The notes beneath the pieces are model-generated. The model had not been told where the DNA came from and searched no databases. It saw only the letters and a program-made list of their open reading frames with translations. Positions 21,264 through 29,737 of a stretch of 54,285 nt of DNA are shown in pieces. This DNA is from Oscillatoriaceae cyanobacterium Prado104 (GTDB taxonomy: Bacteria > Cyanobacteriota > Cyanobacteriia > Cyanobacteriales > Microcoleaceae). The position numbers and the translations under genes are program-made. Position 1 is the first letter of the stretch; each line of letters opens with the position of its first letter. The stretch is from positions 1 to 54,285 of the forward strand of contig JALOON010000030.1 of the NCBI GenBank assembly GCA_025454405.1. The letters run 5' to 3'.

Positions 21264-22445
21264 ATGTCAAAACAACAACCAAAGCTCTCTTTCGACCTTA
21301 ACAGCTTTATCGGCTGGTACTTTCACAAAGACATCCTTTCGGAAGCAGCAAAACATACTGTTGAGATGCTGTACAAAAGTGGTAATTATGCTGTTGATTA
21401 TTATAATGTTTTTGAAGGGACTGAACTCGTATCAACTAAGGATAATTTGTATCTGGCAAACAAGCAAATATCAGACCTCACACCCTTTCAATCTCTGACT
21501 CATTTAATGCTGGTATACCTGCAAGAAAATCAAATCTCTGACCTCTCACCGTTGCAATTTTTAACTAATTCGATCGTCCTGAAATTAAACCACAATCAAA
21601 TCTCAAACATCGCGCCGCTGCAATCTCTGAACCGACTGAGAGAATTGCGCTTGCGCAACAATCAAATATCAGATATCGCGCCGCTGCAATCTTTAACTAA
21701 TTTAAACTATCTGGATTTGTGCGACAATCAAATATCAGATATCTCGCCGCTGCAATCTCTGACTAATTTGAACAAGCTGTTTCTGGAAAACAATCCCATA
21801 TCAAACCTCAGACCCCTGCTTTATCTGAATCGCTTGACTGATTTTAAAATCAGCTTTACACCGGAACATCAAGCTATTATCGAAAACTCCCGCCGCCAAT
21901 GGGAAACTCTCGCTAATTCTACCAAATCGATCGAGCCAGATCGAGCTACGGCTGCCGTTAATGCTGCTTACAAAAGCCTCGGTTTGGCTGCACCGGAAAT
22001 AGTGTTTTGCGATAGTTTGACAGCAGGGTTCGCGCAATTACAAATGAGGAAACAGTCGCTGAAAAACATTCGCTGGTTCGATCGACTTGACAAGCTAGTT
22101 AGAAACTTGCTGAGCCCGATAACATTAATGACCGAATTGCGGCAGAAACTTGTGGGGTTAGTTGTGAGGTGGGAGGAACAGCTATTCCAAAAAGTGAGGG
22201 AAAATGTTGCGGATTATTGGGATTATTCCAGGGCGATAGTTACTCGGAAATATTTGGTTGAGTCTCTGATTTTACTGGATTTCTATGTTTTGAATTTGGG
22301 TGTTATTTTTACGCCGGAGTCGCAACAACTCGTTCAAGCGCTGATGCGGCTTTTGGCGGAATGCGGCTGGATTTTGGCTTTTGAAAATGTTTGCATTGTG
22401 TGTTCGCGCCCTACTAAGCTTAATGAAACAGCCCTGCATCTGTAG
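21264..22445 (+). CDS. Leucine-rich repeat protein, internalin-like repeats
   Basis: The 393-residue protein has about six LRR units of 22-23 residues between ~60 and 190 with the pattern NQISDIxPLQSLTNLxxLxL, like internalin-type LRRs that form curved protein-binding surfaces. No signal peptide precedes them, so the protein is probably cytosolic. The C-terminal half (~200-393) is helical, with aromatic-rich segments such as VADYWDYSRAIVTRKYLVES, and matches nothing I recognise. The DNA repeats reflect the LRR units and are prone to expansion. It follows csx3 on the same strand after a 358-base repeat-rich gap, so co-transcription is doubtful. Confidence 0.75.
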   Translation: MSKQQPKLSFDLNSFIGWYFHKDILSEAAKHTVEMLYKSGNYAVDYYNVFEGTELVSTKDNLYLANKQISDLTPFQSLTHLMLVYLQENQISDLSPLQFLTNSIVLKLNHNQISNIAPLQSLNRLRELRLRNNQISDIAPLQSLTNLNYLDLCDNQISDISPLQSLTNLNKLFLENNPISNLRPLLYLNRLTDFKISFTPEHQAIIENSRRQWETLANSTKSIEPDRATAAVNAAYKSLGLAAPEIVFCDSLTAGFAQLQMRKQSLKNIRWFDRLDKLVRNLLSPITLMTELRQKLVGLVVRWEEQLFQKVRENVADYWDYSRAIVTRKYLVESLILLDFYVLNLGVIFTPESQQLVQALMRLLAECGWILAFENVCIVCSRPTKLNETALHL

Positions 22446-22572
22446 GGTAGTATTGTACGGATTTTTGCCAACCTATTTCAACGATTCTGGGAAATCTCTG
22501 TTTCCAAGGTGCGATTAAATTGGCATCAAGCCTGTGAAACCTCTAGACTTTCCTACTTTTCCCAGAAATCAC

Positions 22573-23301
22573 ATGAAGTGCAGACTGCATTATATATTAA
22601 TTTTCTGTTCGCTCAACTTGCTAGCAGCTTGCCAAAAACATTTGCCAGCGCCGCTTGCTTCTAATCCTGCGAATCGGCTAGCAACAGTTGCTGCAACTTC
22701 CCCAGGCTGTCAATCTTTTAATTTCGGGGATAATTTGCAACCGCAACTGAATTCTAACTCGCTACAATTAAATTTACCCGTCGCCCGCCTCAATAATTCC
22801 CTGCAAGGTCGCGCTGTTGTATTGTTACCCGTAAATGATGCTGCTATTCGTTTCTTTTGGGTGCGGCAAGATAGCCGGGGAAAATGGTCGCTTGCTGAAA
22901 AACAAACGGTATTGCAAGTTCAGCCGGGGCGTTTGGATGCTTCCCCGATGCACCGATTGCATTACAACGATCGCCAGCAAAAAGTTGTGTTATTTGTAAC
23001 ATTGCCTGCTGCTAATTGGCAAAAAGGTATTAGCATTCAACCTGTTTTAGAAGAAAGAGAATCTCGCTGGGGAAAACTCGAACCTTTTAATGCTCGATTG
23101 ACTCCTCAAGGTTTTGCTCACCCTTTTCGGGGAATCGATCGGGGTTTGTCAGGCAATATTTTGCCCGATCGTTTGGCTGAGGTGATGGATCGAATTGAAC
23201 CGGGTTCTATTTACGTTCCTCGCATTTATGCTAGCAAACTTACCGTACTTAAACCGAGTTTAGTCGATCGCAATCTCTGCCCTTTAGCCGGTTCTCGATA
23301 G
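22573..23301 (+). CDS. Predicted lipoprotein of unknown function
   Basis: The ATG at 22573 is preferred over the GTG at 22534 because it puts a classical lipoprotein signal at the start: MKCRLHYILIFCSLNLLAAC, with lipobox LAAC. The mature ~220-residue protein should be anchored by lipid outside the plasma membrane. It contains β-strand-like segments (LQGRAVVLLPVNDAAIRFFW, QKVVLFVTLPAANW) and no catalytic motif I recognise. The C-terminus has PGSIYVPRIYASK. It is unrelated by sequence to the CRISPR genes and probably belongs to the host background or cargo. Confidence 0.7.
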   Translation: MKCRLHYILIFCSLNLLAACQKHLPAPLASNPANRLATVAATSPGCQSFNFGDNLQPQLNSNSLQLNLPVARLNNSLQGRAVVLLPVNDAAIRFFWVRQDSRGKWSLAEKQTVLQVQPGRLDASPMHRLHYNDRQQKVVLFVTLPAANWQKGISIQPVLEERESRWGKLEPFNARLTPQGFAHPFRGIDRGLSGNILPDRLAEVMDRIEPGSIYVPRIYASKLTVLKPSLVDRNLCPLAGSR

Positions 23302-23505
23302 GAATTCGTTCCGATTTTACCAAGGTTTGAGGGTCTAGGGCGTGTTTTCTTGCTTTAGAGATCCCCCCCAGCCCCCCTTAAAAAGGGGGGAGCAAGAGTG
23401 TTAATAAAGACTGTCAACCCTTCAGCAAGTTCAGGGCAAGCTGTCAACTGTCAAGTCGGGCAGGCACGGGGGCACTGCCCCTACAACTATCAACTATTAA
23501 CTGTC
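23302..23505. repeat. Dispersed repeat cluster between two genes
   Basis: Contains the CCCCCCAGCCCCCCTTAAAA palindromic element (23363-23396 with its GGGG half) and the motif GGCACGGGGGCACTGCCCCT (23463-23482). The same second motif, nested in a CCCCCC/GGGGGG element, occurs near 29310-29340. Confidence 0.65.
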
Positions 23506-24309
23506 ATGAGAATTAATAGAAAACGTCCTTTGAGAAATGGTCGGCAACGACAAGCAGCAGGTACGGATCGCGATCGAACATTAAATAACAATCGGATGCG
23601 CGGTAACAATCCTGCAAGTTCAAACAACGGTCAAAATGCCGGACAAAGATTTAGCGAACCGACTTTAGCACCGGAATGGGCAGAACTTGATGGGGGTTTG
23701 ACAATGAATGCTGGTGAAAGGTTGAAAAAAAATCGAAGTGGTGAAATAGCAGTTAATGCGCCGGATGTTTTTAATTACGCGATCGTCGGGGTATTGGGTA
23801 CATTTTATCTGGCTAGTTTGGTTTCTACCTATATTTCTAGCAATTTGTTGCTGTATTTGCTCAGTGGGGGGGCGGGGATTGCTGTTCCGATGTTTGGGAG
23901 TCAAATTCCGATAACTGAAGCTGTTGCTTTGATGGGTTCGGGGATTTTGGAGGGGACTTCTCTCAGCGATGCTTATTTGGACCATAAAAAACAGTTGAAA
24001 GGAGGCCGCCTGTGGATGTCTCGCAGCGGTCGTTTTTTAGCTTTTATCGCTCAAGGTTTGCTGTATTACATGGCACTGGGGCAATTGCTGTTTGCTACTG
24101 CGGATGTTAGCAATTTGGGAGCTCAGGGATTGCAGGGCGATCGAGATTCTGCTGCTGCTGAATCGACTCTGGTTTTAGAACCGCCGACTCTTTTGCACGG
24201 TGCGTTTGTCGGTACGATTAGCTTTGCTTGGAGTTTTGGTACTACTTACATCGGTTCTACGGCTTTGTTGGTGGCGATCGATCGCTTGCGCCGCGGGCGA
24301 GGTAATTAA
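23506..24309 (+). CDS. Membrane protein of unknown function
   Basis: The frame opens at 23398, but the first 36 codons are translated dispersed repeat, so the start is placed at the ATG at 23506 (MRINRKRPLRNGRQRQ). The 267-residue product has a basic, Asn/Arg-rich N-terminal ~70 residues, then hydrophobic segments around VFNYAIVGVLGTFYLASLVS, LLLYLLSGGAGIAVPMFGSQ, FLAFIAQGLLYYMALGQLLF and a C-terminal GAFVGTISFAWSFGTTYIGS. A four-helix inner or thylakoid membrane protein is likely. No family recognised. The same frame stays open up to the array 2 region without overlap. Confidence 0.65.
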   Translation: MRINRKRPLRNGRQRQAAGTDRDRTLNNNRMRGNNPASSNNGQNAGQRFSEPTLAPEWAELDGGLTMNAGERLKKNRSGEIAVNAPDVFNYAIVGVLGTFYLASLVSTYISSNLLLYLLSGGAGIAVPMFGSQIPITEAVALMGSGILEGTSLSDAYLDHKKQLKGGRLWMSRSGRFLAFIAQGLLYYMALGQLLFATADVSNLGAQGLQGDRDSAAAESTLVLEPPTLLHGAFVGTISFAWSFGTTYIGSTALLVAIDRLRRGRGN

Positions 24310-24423
24310 TTTGCAAGGGCGCGGGGTGTCTAGAAACCGGGGGAGTTTGAGAAGACTTCGTTACGGAAAAACTCGTGAAAACCCTGGGTATCCGATTTAA
24401 TATGCCAGTATTTTTAATAAAGT

Positions 24424-24449
24424 AAAACCGCTTTTTAGAGCGGTTTTTT
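24424..24449. terminator. Terminator between the membrane-protein gene and array 2
   Basis: Stem AAAACCGCT (24424-24432) with AGCGGTTTT (24439-24447), followed by further T on the + strand and preceded by A on it. It can end transcription from both sides (gene on +, array on -). Confidence 0.75.
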
Positions 24450-24530
24450 GCTGTAAATAATTCAATTTCAGGGAGAGCGATCGGAACTTTAGATTGAGAT
24501 TTAAATATCTCATATCCTGTACGATCGCGA

Positions 24531-26176
24531 GTTCCCAACTAATCCGATTTAAACCCATCGGTAGGGCAAACCAGATAGCACTGTTCTGTGCTACTATTGC
24601 ACGTTTCCAACTAATCCGATTTAAACCCATCGGTAGGGTTTAAACCATTTTGGCTAGGTACTACTTTATAAAGGGTTTCCAACTAATCCGATTTAAACCC
24701 ATCGGTAGGGCAACCCCCGCACCAGACACTCTCACCGGTGGCCGTACTGTGTTTCCAACTAATCCGATTTAAACCCATCGGTAGGGACACCAAAGAATTA
24801 GAATTAAATGGAGTTAAAGTCTATTTTGTTTCCAACTAATCCGATTTAAACCCATCGGTAGGGTTTGAAGTACTGATGTCCGTTTACGTTTCTCTTTCTA
24901 AGGTTTCCAACTAATCCGATTTAAACCCATCGGTAGGGTGAAATTAGCTTTTAGCAAATCAGTTGGGAGAAACGAGTTTCCAACTAATCCGATTTAAACC
25001 CATCGGTAGGGCACTTTAATTGGCGGCAATAGTAACGATACTATTCGCGGTTTCCAACTAATCCGATTTAAACCCATCGGTAGGGGGGAAAAAGCAAATG
25101 CGATGATGAAAGTTACAGGCAAAGTTTCCAACTAATCCGATTTAAACCCATCGGTAGGGGTTTACGGAGACAAGCTGTCTCCATCCCAATTTGAGGTTTC
25201 CAACTAATCCGATTTAAACCCATCGGTAGGGGTTTCAATTCCACACCAACTGCTCAAGCCTATCTCCAGTTTCCAACTAATCCGATTTAAACCCATCGGT
25301 AGGGCACCATTTACGCGGGTAAAGACAACGACGGTATTGGGTTTCCAACTAATCCGATTTAAACCCATCGGTAGGGCTGATAACAACCGATGGGAAGAGC
25401 TTAATTGTTTCCAACTAATCCGATTTAAACCCATCGGTAGGGTCACAAGAGGTATATCAAAAGTGGCACGTGGTGTTTCCAACTAATCCGATTTAAACCC
25501 ATCGGTAGGGCAGCGACAACGATTTGTTGAACGGTCTACAGTCATCTCGTTTCCAACTAATCCGATTTAAACCCATCGGTAGGGCCAGAAGATTTGATTG
25601 AACGTCAAGAAAGAGACGTTTCCAACTAATCCGATTTAAACCCATCGGTAGGGCCGAATTAGTGGCCGGTCCCCCCTCCCGCCATCCATGCTTTAAAAGC
25701 TTAACGTTTCCAACTAATCCGATTTAAACCCATCGGTAGGGGCCCGGACCTAGAGGACGACGGGTCCTCCTGTTTCCAACTAATCCGATTTAAACCCATC
25801 GGTAGGGTCTAGATTAATGTTGGACCCGGTCGGATGCTCAAAAGTTTCCAACTAATCCGATTTAAACCCATCGGTAGGGCCCCACTCCCGCACCAAGCGG
25901 GAAGCCAGCCTCGCCGTAAACGTTTCCAACTAATCCGATTTAAACCCATCGGTAGGGACAAGGTCGTCCTGCATTAGCAGGAATTTGCCCGAAGTTTCCA
26001 ACTAATCCGATTTAAACCCATCGGTAGGGCCTTTTGGCAGCACCCGCTGCCAGCTGGAGTAAAACGTTTCCAACTAATCCGATTTAAACCCATCGGTAGG
26101 GATTGTTCGCTGTTTCTTTAATGGTAGGTGGTATTACAGTGTTTCCAACTAATCCGATTTAAACCCATCGGTAGGG
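24531..26176 (-). CRISPR. CRISPR array 2: 23 repeats of 36 bp, 22 spacers
   Basis: On the + strand the repeat reads GTTTCCAACTAATCCGATTT then AAACCCATCGGTAGGG. Transcription is on the minus strand: the leader lies on the right, next to cas2, and the leftmost repeat (24531-24566) has a changed base (GTTCCC). The repeat differs from array 1 at two positions only, near the loop (GATGGGTTTAAA versus GATTGGGTTAAA). Spacers are 30-42 nt except one of 52 nt (25654-25705). At least seven spacers contain a perfect stem-loop of 6 or 7 bp with a 3-6 nt loop, at 24576, 25028, 25166, 25753, 25886, 25967 and 26035. Confidence 0.98.
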
Positions 26177-26678
26177 AGTTCGCCGCAGAGCCTTTGCCCA
26201 GACAGGGTTTCAGGCGTCAAATCGACGCACCTCCTAAATGTAGCATCTCGCGCCCGCAAAAACAACAAAATAACAAGCCTCAAACCCATACCCCACAAAG
26301 CATCGACACATTTCAACCAAAAAATAAGCGTTTGGGAAATCAGCCGAGGTGCGTAGGTGCAGAAGCGAAAACTCCCCGCATTATCTAAAAGCTAGATACC
26401 ACAAGGCTTTCAGGAATTAGCTCTAATTTTCCATCCCATCTACCCCCCCACCGACGCACCTTCACAGCTAATACTGAAATTAAGCGATATAGCTGCATCG
26501 ACAAAGACAGCCAAACTGCATCCATCCCCTACAACCCTCATGTAGCAAAGCTTTGAGGGATTCGAGGCCGAAGCGAATTCTTATCTGTCAGAGTTCGACG
26601 CACCTCTGGCAAAATCACATAAATCCTTTTCCGAGGTGTGGAGATTGAGGCACGACACACTGCTGCTATACCTCAAAC
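26177..26678 (-). promoter_or_regulatory. Leader of CRISPR array 2
   Basis: It lies between the cas2 stop and the leader-proximal repeat. Read on the minus strand it starts ATAGGTTTGAGG, as in array 1, and ends with AAAGGCTCTGCGGCGAACT before the first repeat, also as in array 1. The middle parts of the two leaders have diverged. Several GGTGCGTCGA-type motifs recur inside. Confidence 0.7.
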
Positions 26679-26951
26679 CTATAGCACGTAATACTTTGGC
26701 GGTTCCTCCGGCTTGGAACTACCAATAGTTAACACCGCCGACGCAGCTTCAGTCGGAATCCAGTAGAAGCGAACATTATCCTCTTCCGCCTTTACCAACT
26801 TCTTAACTTTCTCGTGCAACTGCCGCATCTCATCCAAACTGATAAAACACTCAAACACGGACCACTGAATTCTGCGCCCGTGACCCTCCAAAAAATTGGA
26901 TAACCTCACCCGCCTTTTATCATCAGGAATGTCGTAGACAACCACCACCAT
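26679..26951 (-). CDS. cas2: Cas2
   Basis: Cas2 forms the core of the spacer integration complex between two Cas1 dimers. The frame opens at 27035, but the family begins at its first strand, so I place the start at the ATG at 26951 (MVVVVYDIPDDKRR), giving 90 residues, the normal size. VVYDIPDDKRR, RIQWSVFEC and FYWIP match Cas2, and the Asp of VYD is present. No strong ribosome binding site precedes this ATG; upstream Met codons would add 12 or 28 atypical residues. It lies downstream of cas1 on the same strand, with a dispersed repeat in between, and directly before the array 2 leader. Confidence 0.88.
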   Translation of the reverse strand: MVVVVYDIPDDKRRVRLSNFLEGHGRRIQWSVFECFISLDEMRQLHEKVKKLVKAEEDNVRFYWIPTEAASAVLTIGSSKPEEPPKYYVL

Positions 26952-27061
26952 ACAGCAACACGCAGCTTCAACAATACTTACGCGCATTGTAACTCTTTGA
27001 CAAGCCTTAATTAAGGTCGATCTCGCATCTTGCATCGGCAGTCAATTGGAGGTTGTTCGTG

Positions 27062-27125
27062 GGGTGGGGGCGGGTTTATTTAACCTATCTGCTTCGTTTA
27101 AAGCTGTTGGCGAACCCGCCCCTAC
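27062..27125. repeat. Palindromic dispersed repeat between cas1 and cas2
   Basis: GGGGGCGGGTTTATTTAACC at the left and GGCGAACCCGCCCCTACAG at the right can pair as GGGCGGGTT/AACCCGCCCC. It is followed at 27137-27165 by short CTGTCAA tandem units reaching into the cas1 stop codon. Confidence 0.6.
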
Positions 27126-27161
27126 AGTTCGATCGAACTGTCAACTGTCAACTGTCAACTG

Positions 27162-28166
27162 TTACGTTGTTCTCAAAAACGGTTCGTAAGCAACCCCATG
27201 TACCAAACAGCGTTTGTAGCGGCGAATTTGCAATTGAATTACCTCCCGATAAGAAACCTGAGATTGCAAATCCGGGTGCGAAATATCTTCATTCATCCGC
27301 CTTTCAAAATGTTCGAGAAACACCCGCCGCCCGCTATCCCTTAAATACACGCCCCCCGTACTGGCAACCCTTTCAAAATCAGTTGGTTTAAAAACTGATT
27401 GATTGATTAACTTCAACACAAAACTATCAACAATCGGAGAGCGAAATTCCTCCATCAAGTCAAAAGCCAGATAGGGTTTCTTATCTTCCCCGTAGTGGAA
27501 ATTGCCAAAATAGGGAGACAGCCCTTCAGCCACGATCGAACTCAAAACATTGTTAAACAGCAGGGTGTAGCCGAAACTCAATAAAGAATTAACCGGATCT
27601 GTAGGAGGCTGGCGAAACCGCAGGGAAAAATTAAAAGCTGGATTCGCAATCAACTTGCCCAAAGCCGGAAAATATCGCGCCGCACCAATTCCTTCATAAC
27701 CTCGCAAACTATCAATGTTATTAACAGCAGCAAGGGCGTTAATATCAGAAGAAATACCCGCGATCGCCTGCATAACTTCTGCTACTTTGCGCTTGCGATT
27801 CAACCTCAATAATAACTGTTTGGAATTCAGCAACTTGCCGCGCACAATTGCCTGACAAACTTGCAGTTGAAACCTCGAATCTTGACGTTTTTCAATTTGC
27901 ATCAACTCATTGCCGAGATGGCTGGATTCCCAATTCCACAGATGACCGTTATATTGACCCGACAAACTCAAAAACAACACAACAATTTTATCTTTCAAAC
28001 AAGCATTAATTGCCTGAGTGGAAACTTGAACATTGCCAAATACCAGAATTCGATCGACCTCTCGAATCGGAATTTCTACTTTAGGTTTGTCGGGAACCCA
28101 AACAACAAACCGCAGATTTTCTCTGTAAACCGAAGTTCCCTGTTCCAGCAAGTAAAGAGTAGCCAT
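27162..28166 (-). CDS. cas1: Cas1 integrase (possibly made as an RT-Cas1 fusion)
   Basis: The 334-residue protein is a complete Cas1. The metal-binding residues are visible: E158 in RGYEGIGAARYF, H224 in YFGNFHYGEDKKPYL, and D236/E239 in AFDLMEEFR. The N-terminal β-domain starts MATLYLLEQGTSVYRE. Cas1 with Cas2 integrates new spacers at the leader end. The ATG at 28166 has only a weak upstream GGA/GAG. The Cas1 frame stays open for 45 codons further upstream, through a Pro/Ala-rich stretch (LTVPAVPAPANAGEIEDF), up to the A9 run inside the end of the reverse transcriptase gene. It may therefore be translated as the C-terminal part of an RT-Cas1 fusion by -1 frameshift, separately from its own ATG, or both. 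Confidence 0.92.
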   Translation of the reverse strand: MATLYLLEQGTSVYRENLRFVVWVPDKPKVEIPIREVDRILVFGNVQVSTQAINACLKDKIVVLFLSLSGQYNGHLWNWESSHLGNELMQIEKRQDSRFQLQVCQAIVRGKLLNSKQLLLRLNRKRKVAEVMQAIAGISSDINALAAVNNIDSLRGYEGIGAARYFPALGKLIANPAFNFSLRFRQPPTDPVNSLLSFGYTLLFNNVLSSIVAEGLSPYFGNFHYGEDKKPYLAFDLMEEFRSPIVDSFVLKLINQSVFKPTDFERVASTGGVYLRDSGRRVFLEHFERRMNEDISHPDLQSQVSYREVIQLQIRRYKRCLVHGVAYEPFLRTT

Positions 28167-28252
28167 TTCTCGATTCCAAATATTTTTAGAAGCAGCGCGA
28201 TCGAAATCTTCAATTTCACCAGCATTTGCGGGTGCCGGTACAGCAGGAACTG

Positions 28253-29248
28253 TCAGTACGATTTCCGGTGGCGTTTCCCCGTTGGTTTCTGGCGCGAGGC
28301 TTTTTTTTTACTAACTTTGCTTTCCTTTTGTTGCTGGCTTTTCGCCGATTCCAAAGGGAAAATAGCCGTTTCCAAAAAACCGTGACCCAAAAATCGAAAC
28401 CCGCGATCGAAATTAGCAATCCGAGTTTTCTCCGAATTCAGTTTCAAGCCGATGCGATCGAGAATATTTTCAACAACAGCATAACCTTGAATAATTTCTT
28501 CCTTAGTGCGGGCTAACACCAAAAAATCATCAGCATAGCGAACCAACTGAAAATCAGCAGCTAACAAAGAGCGATCGAACTCATCCAAATAAATATTTGC
28601 CAGCAGCGGCGAAATCACGGAACCTTGAGGAATTCCTTTCTCGGGAAACACCACACCGCTGTCTGTTTTTACCCCAACAGCAACCCAAGATTTTATCAAA
28701 CACAAAACCCCAGGATTGTCAATATATTTCCTAACTTCTCCCAACAACCGCGGGCGATCGATATTATCAAAATACTGCGCGATATCGGCATCCAATACCC
28801 AACAATAACCCAAATCCCGCCAGCGGGCTACAGCTTTTACAGCATCTATATAGGACAGATTGGGACGGTAAGCAAAACTCGCCTGAGAAAATTTATTATC
28901 GATAACTGGAACGAGAACATTCAACAAAGCCTGCTGGACGATTCTATCTCTAACAGTCGGAATTTTGATTTCCCGCCAAGTGCTTTTACTTTTGGGAATC
29001 AAAACTTGCTTGCAAGGCAGCGCTTGATAAGTGCCGCTAGCAACAGCATCTCTCAACTGTGAAAGATTAACATTCAAATTTTGCTGAAAATCATCAATAG
29101 TTTCACCATCAACTCCAGCAGAACCTTGATTCGCTGCTACCTTTTTCCAAGCTAAGCGAAAGTTGTCACTGCTGAGAAAATCTGCAACTAGAGAGGTTGA
29201 TAAAATTTCGAGGTTTTCGGAAGAAGTAGGCACAGATTGTCTGGACAT
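28253..29248 (-). CDS. CRISPR-associated reverse transcriptase, group II intron-like
   Basis: The 331-residue protein has the reverse transcriptase motifs in order: IPKSKSTWREIKIPTVRDRI (RT1-2 region), LDADIAQYFDNID with D153, GIPQGSVISPLLANIYL (RT4, ~205-221) and the catalytic RYADDFLVL with YADD at 238-241. There is no maturase or endonuclease domain, so this is not a complete group II intron protein. RT genes next to or fused to cas1 in type III loci let Cas1 acquire spacers from RNA. Ser313-Lys316 are encoded by AGT followed by A9. In frame, 15 basic residues follow and then a stop at 28253; with a -1 shift the frame runs on into Cas1 (316 + 45 + 334 = 695 residues). An AGGA lies about 12 bases before the ATG. 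Confidence 0.9.
   Translation of the reverse strand: MSRQSVPTSSENLEILSTSLVADFLSSDNFRLAWKKVAANQGSAGVDGETIDDFQQNLNVNLSQLRDAVASGTYQALPCKQVLIPKSKSTWREIKIPTVRDRIVQQALLNVLVPVIDNKFSQASFAYRPNLSYIDAVKAVARWRDLGYCWVLDADIAQYFDNIDRPRLLGEVRKYIDNPGVLCLIKSWVAVGVKTDSGVVFPEKGIPQGSVISPLLANIYLDEFDRSLLAADFQLVRYADDFLVLARTKEEIIQGYAVVENILDRIGLKLNSEKTRIANFDRGFRFLGHGFLETAIFPLESAKSQQQKESKVSKKKASRQKPTGKRHRKSY
28301..28309 (-). other. A9 run at the RT-cas1 frame junction; candidate -1 frameshift or slippage site
   Basis: On the coding (minus) strand the codons read AGT AAA AAA AAA GCC in the RT frame. Re-reading one A gives AAA AGC CTC GCG CCA GAA, a frame without stop until the Cas1 ATG 135 bases later and on through Cas1. 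A-AAA-AAA/AAG is a known strong bacterial slippery sequence, and runs of 9 A also cause transcriptional slippage. The frame relation was checked by coordinates: the shifted codon starts at 28301 and the Cas1 ATG at 28166, a difference of 45 codons. Confidence 0.7.
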
Positions 29249-29285
29249 AATTGCACTATTTCCTGTATGTGAATGAGTTGAATTT

Positions 29286-29350
29286 AGTTATCTAGATCCC
29301 CCCTAACCAGGGCGGGCACGGGGGCACCGCCCCTACAGAATGGGGGGACC
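29286..29350. repeat. Nested dispersed repeat upstream of the RT gene
   Basis: A CCCCCCTAAC...GGGGGGACC element is interrupted by GGGCGGGCACGGGGGCACCG and following bases. The same inner motif occurs at 23459-23485, which suggests one small repeat inserted into another. Confidence 0.55.
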
Positions 29351-29361
29351 GGAAACTTCTC

Positions 29362-29690
29362 AAAGTCCCCCTTATTAAGGGGGATTTAGGGGGATCGAAA
29401 CTCAGGTAACAACGAGAGAACAAAAACTCTCTCAAAGTCCCCCTTTTTAAGGGGGATTTAGGGGGATCGAGACTCAGGTAACAACGAGAGAACAAAAACT
29501 CTCTCAAAGTCCCCCTTCTTAAGGGGGATTTAGGGGGATCGAGACTCAGGTAACAACGAGAGAACAAAAACTCTCTCAAAGTCCCCCTTCTTAAGGGGGA
29601 TTTAGGGGGATCGAAACTCAGGTAACAACGCAAAACTTAAAGCACTCAAAGTCCCCCTTTTTAAAGGGGATTTAGGAGGATCTCAACGAT
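29362..29690. repeat. Minisatellite, five copies of a 72-bp unit
   Basis: Copies begin at 29362, 29434, 29506, 29578 and 29648 (spacing 72, 72, 72, 70). The core AAAGTCCCCCTT..TTAAGGGGGATTTAGGGGGATCGA is shared with the 21005 repeat; the tail (ACTCAGGTAACAACGAGAGA) is specific to this locus. Confidence 0.9.
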
Positions 29691-29737
29691 CGATCGCACT
29701 GACCAAAAAACGTTTTCACGCATCGAGAAATGTTAAA

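Noticed and set aside
28253..29248. RT as part of a group II intron
   Set aside because: No maturase or endonuclease domain and no intron RNA domain V-like hairpin recognised; the gene is next to cas1.
29292..29633. Open frame with repeated SLDPPKSPL peptide
   Set aside because: It is the 72-bp minisatellite read in one frame.
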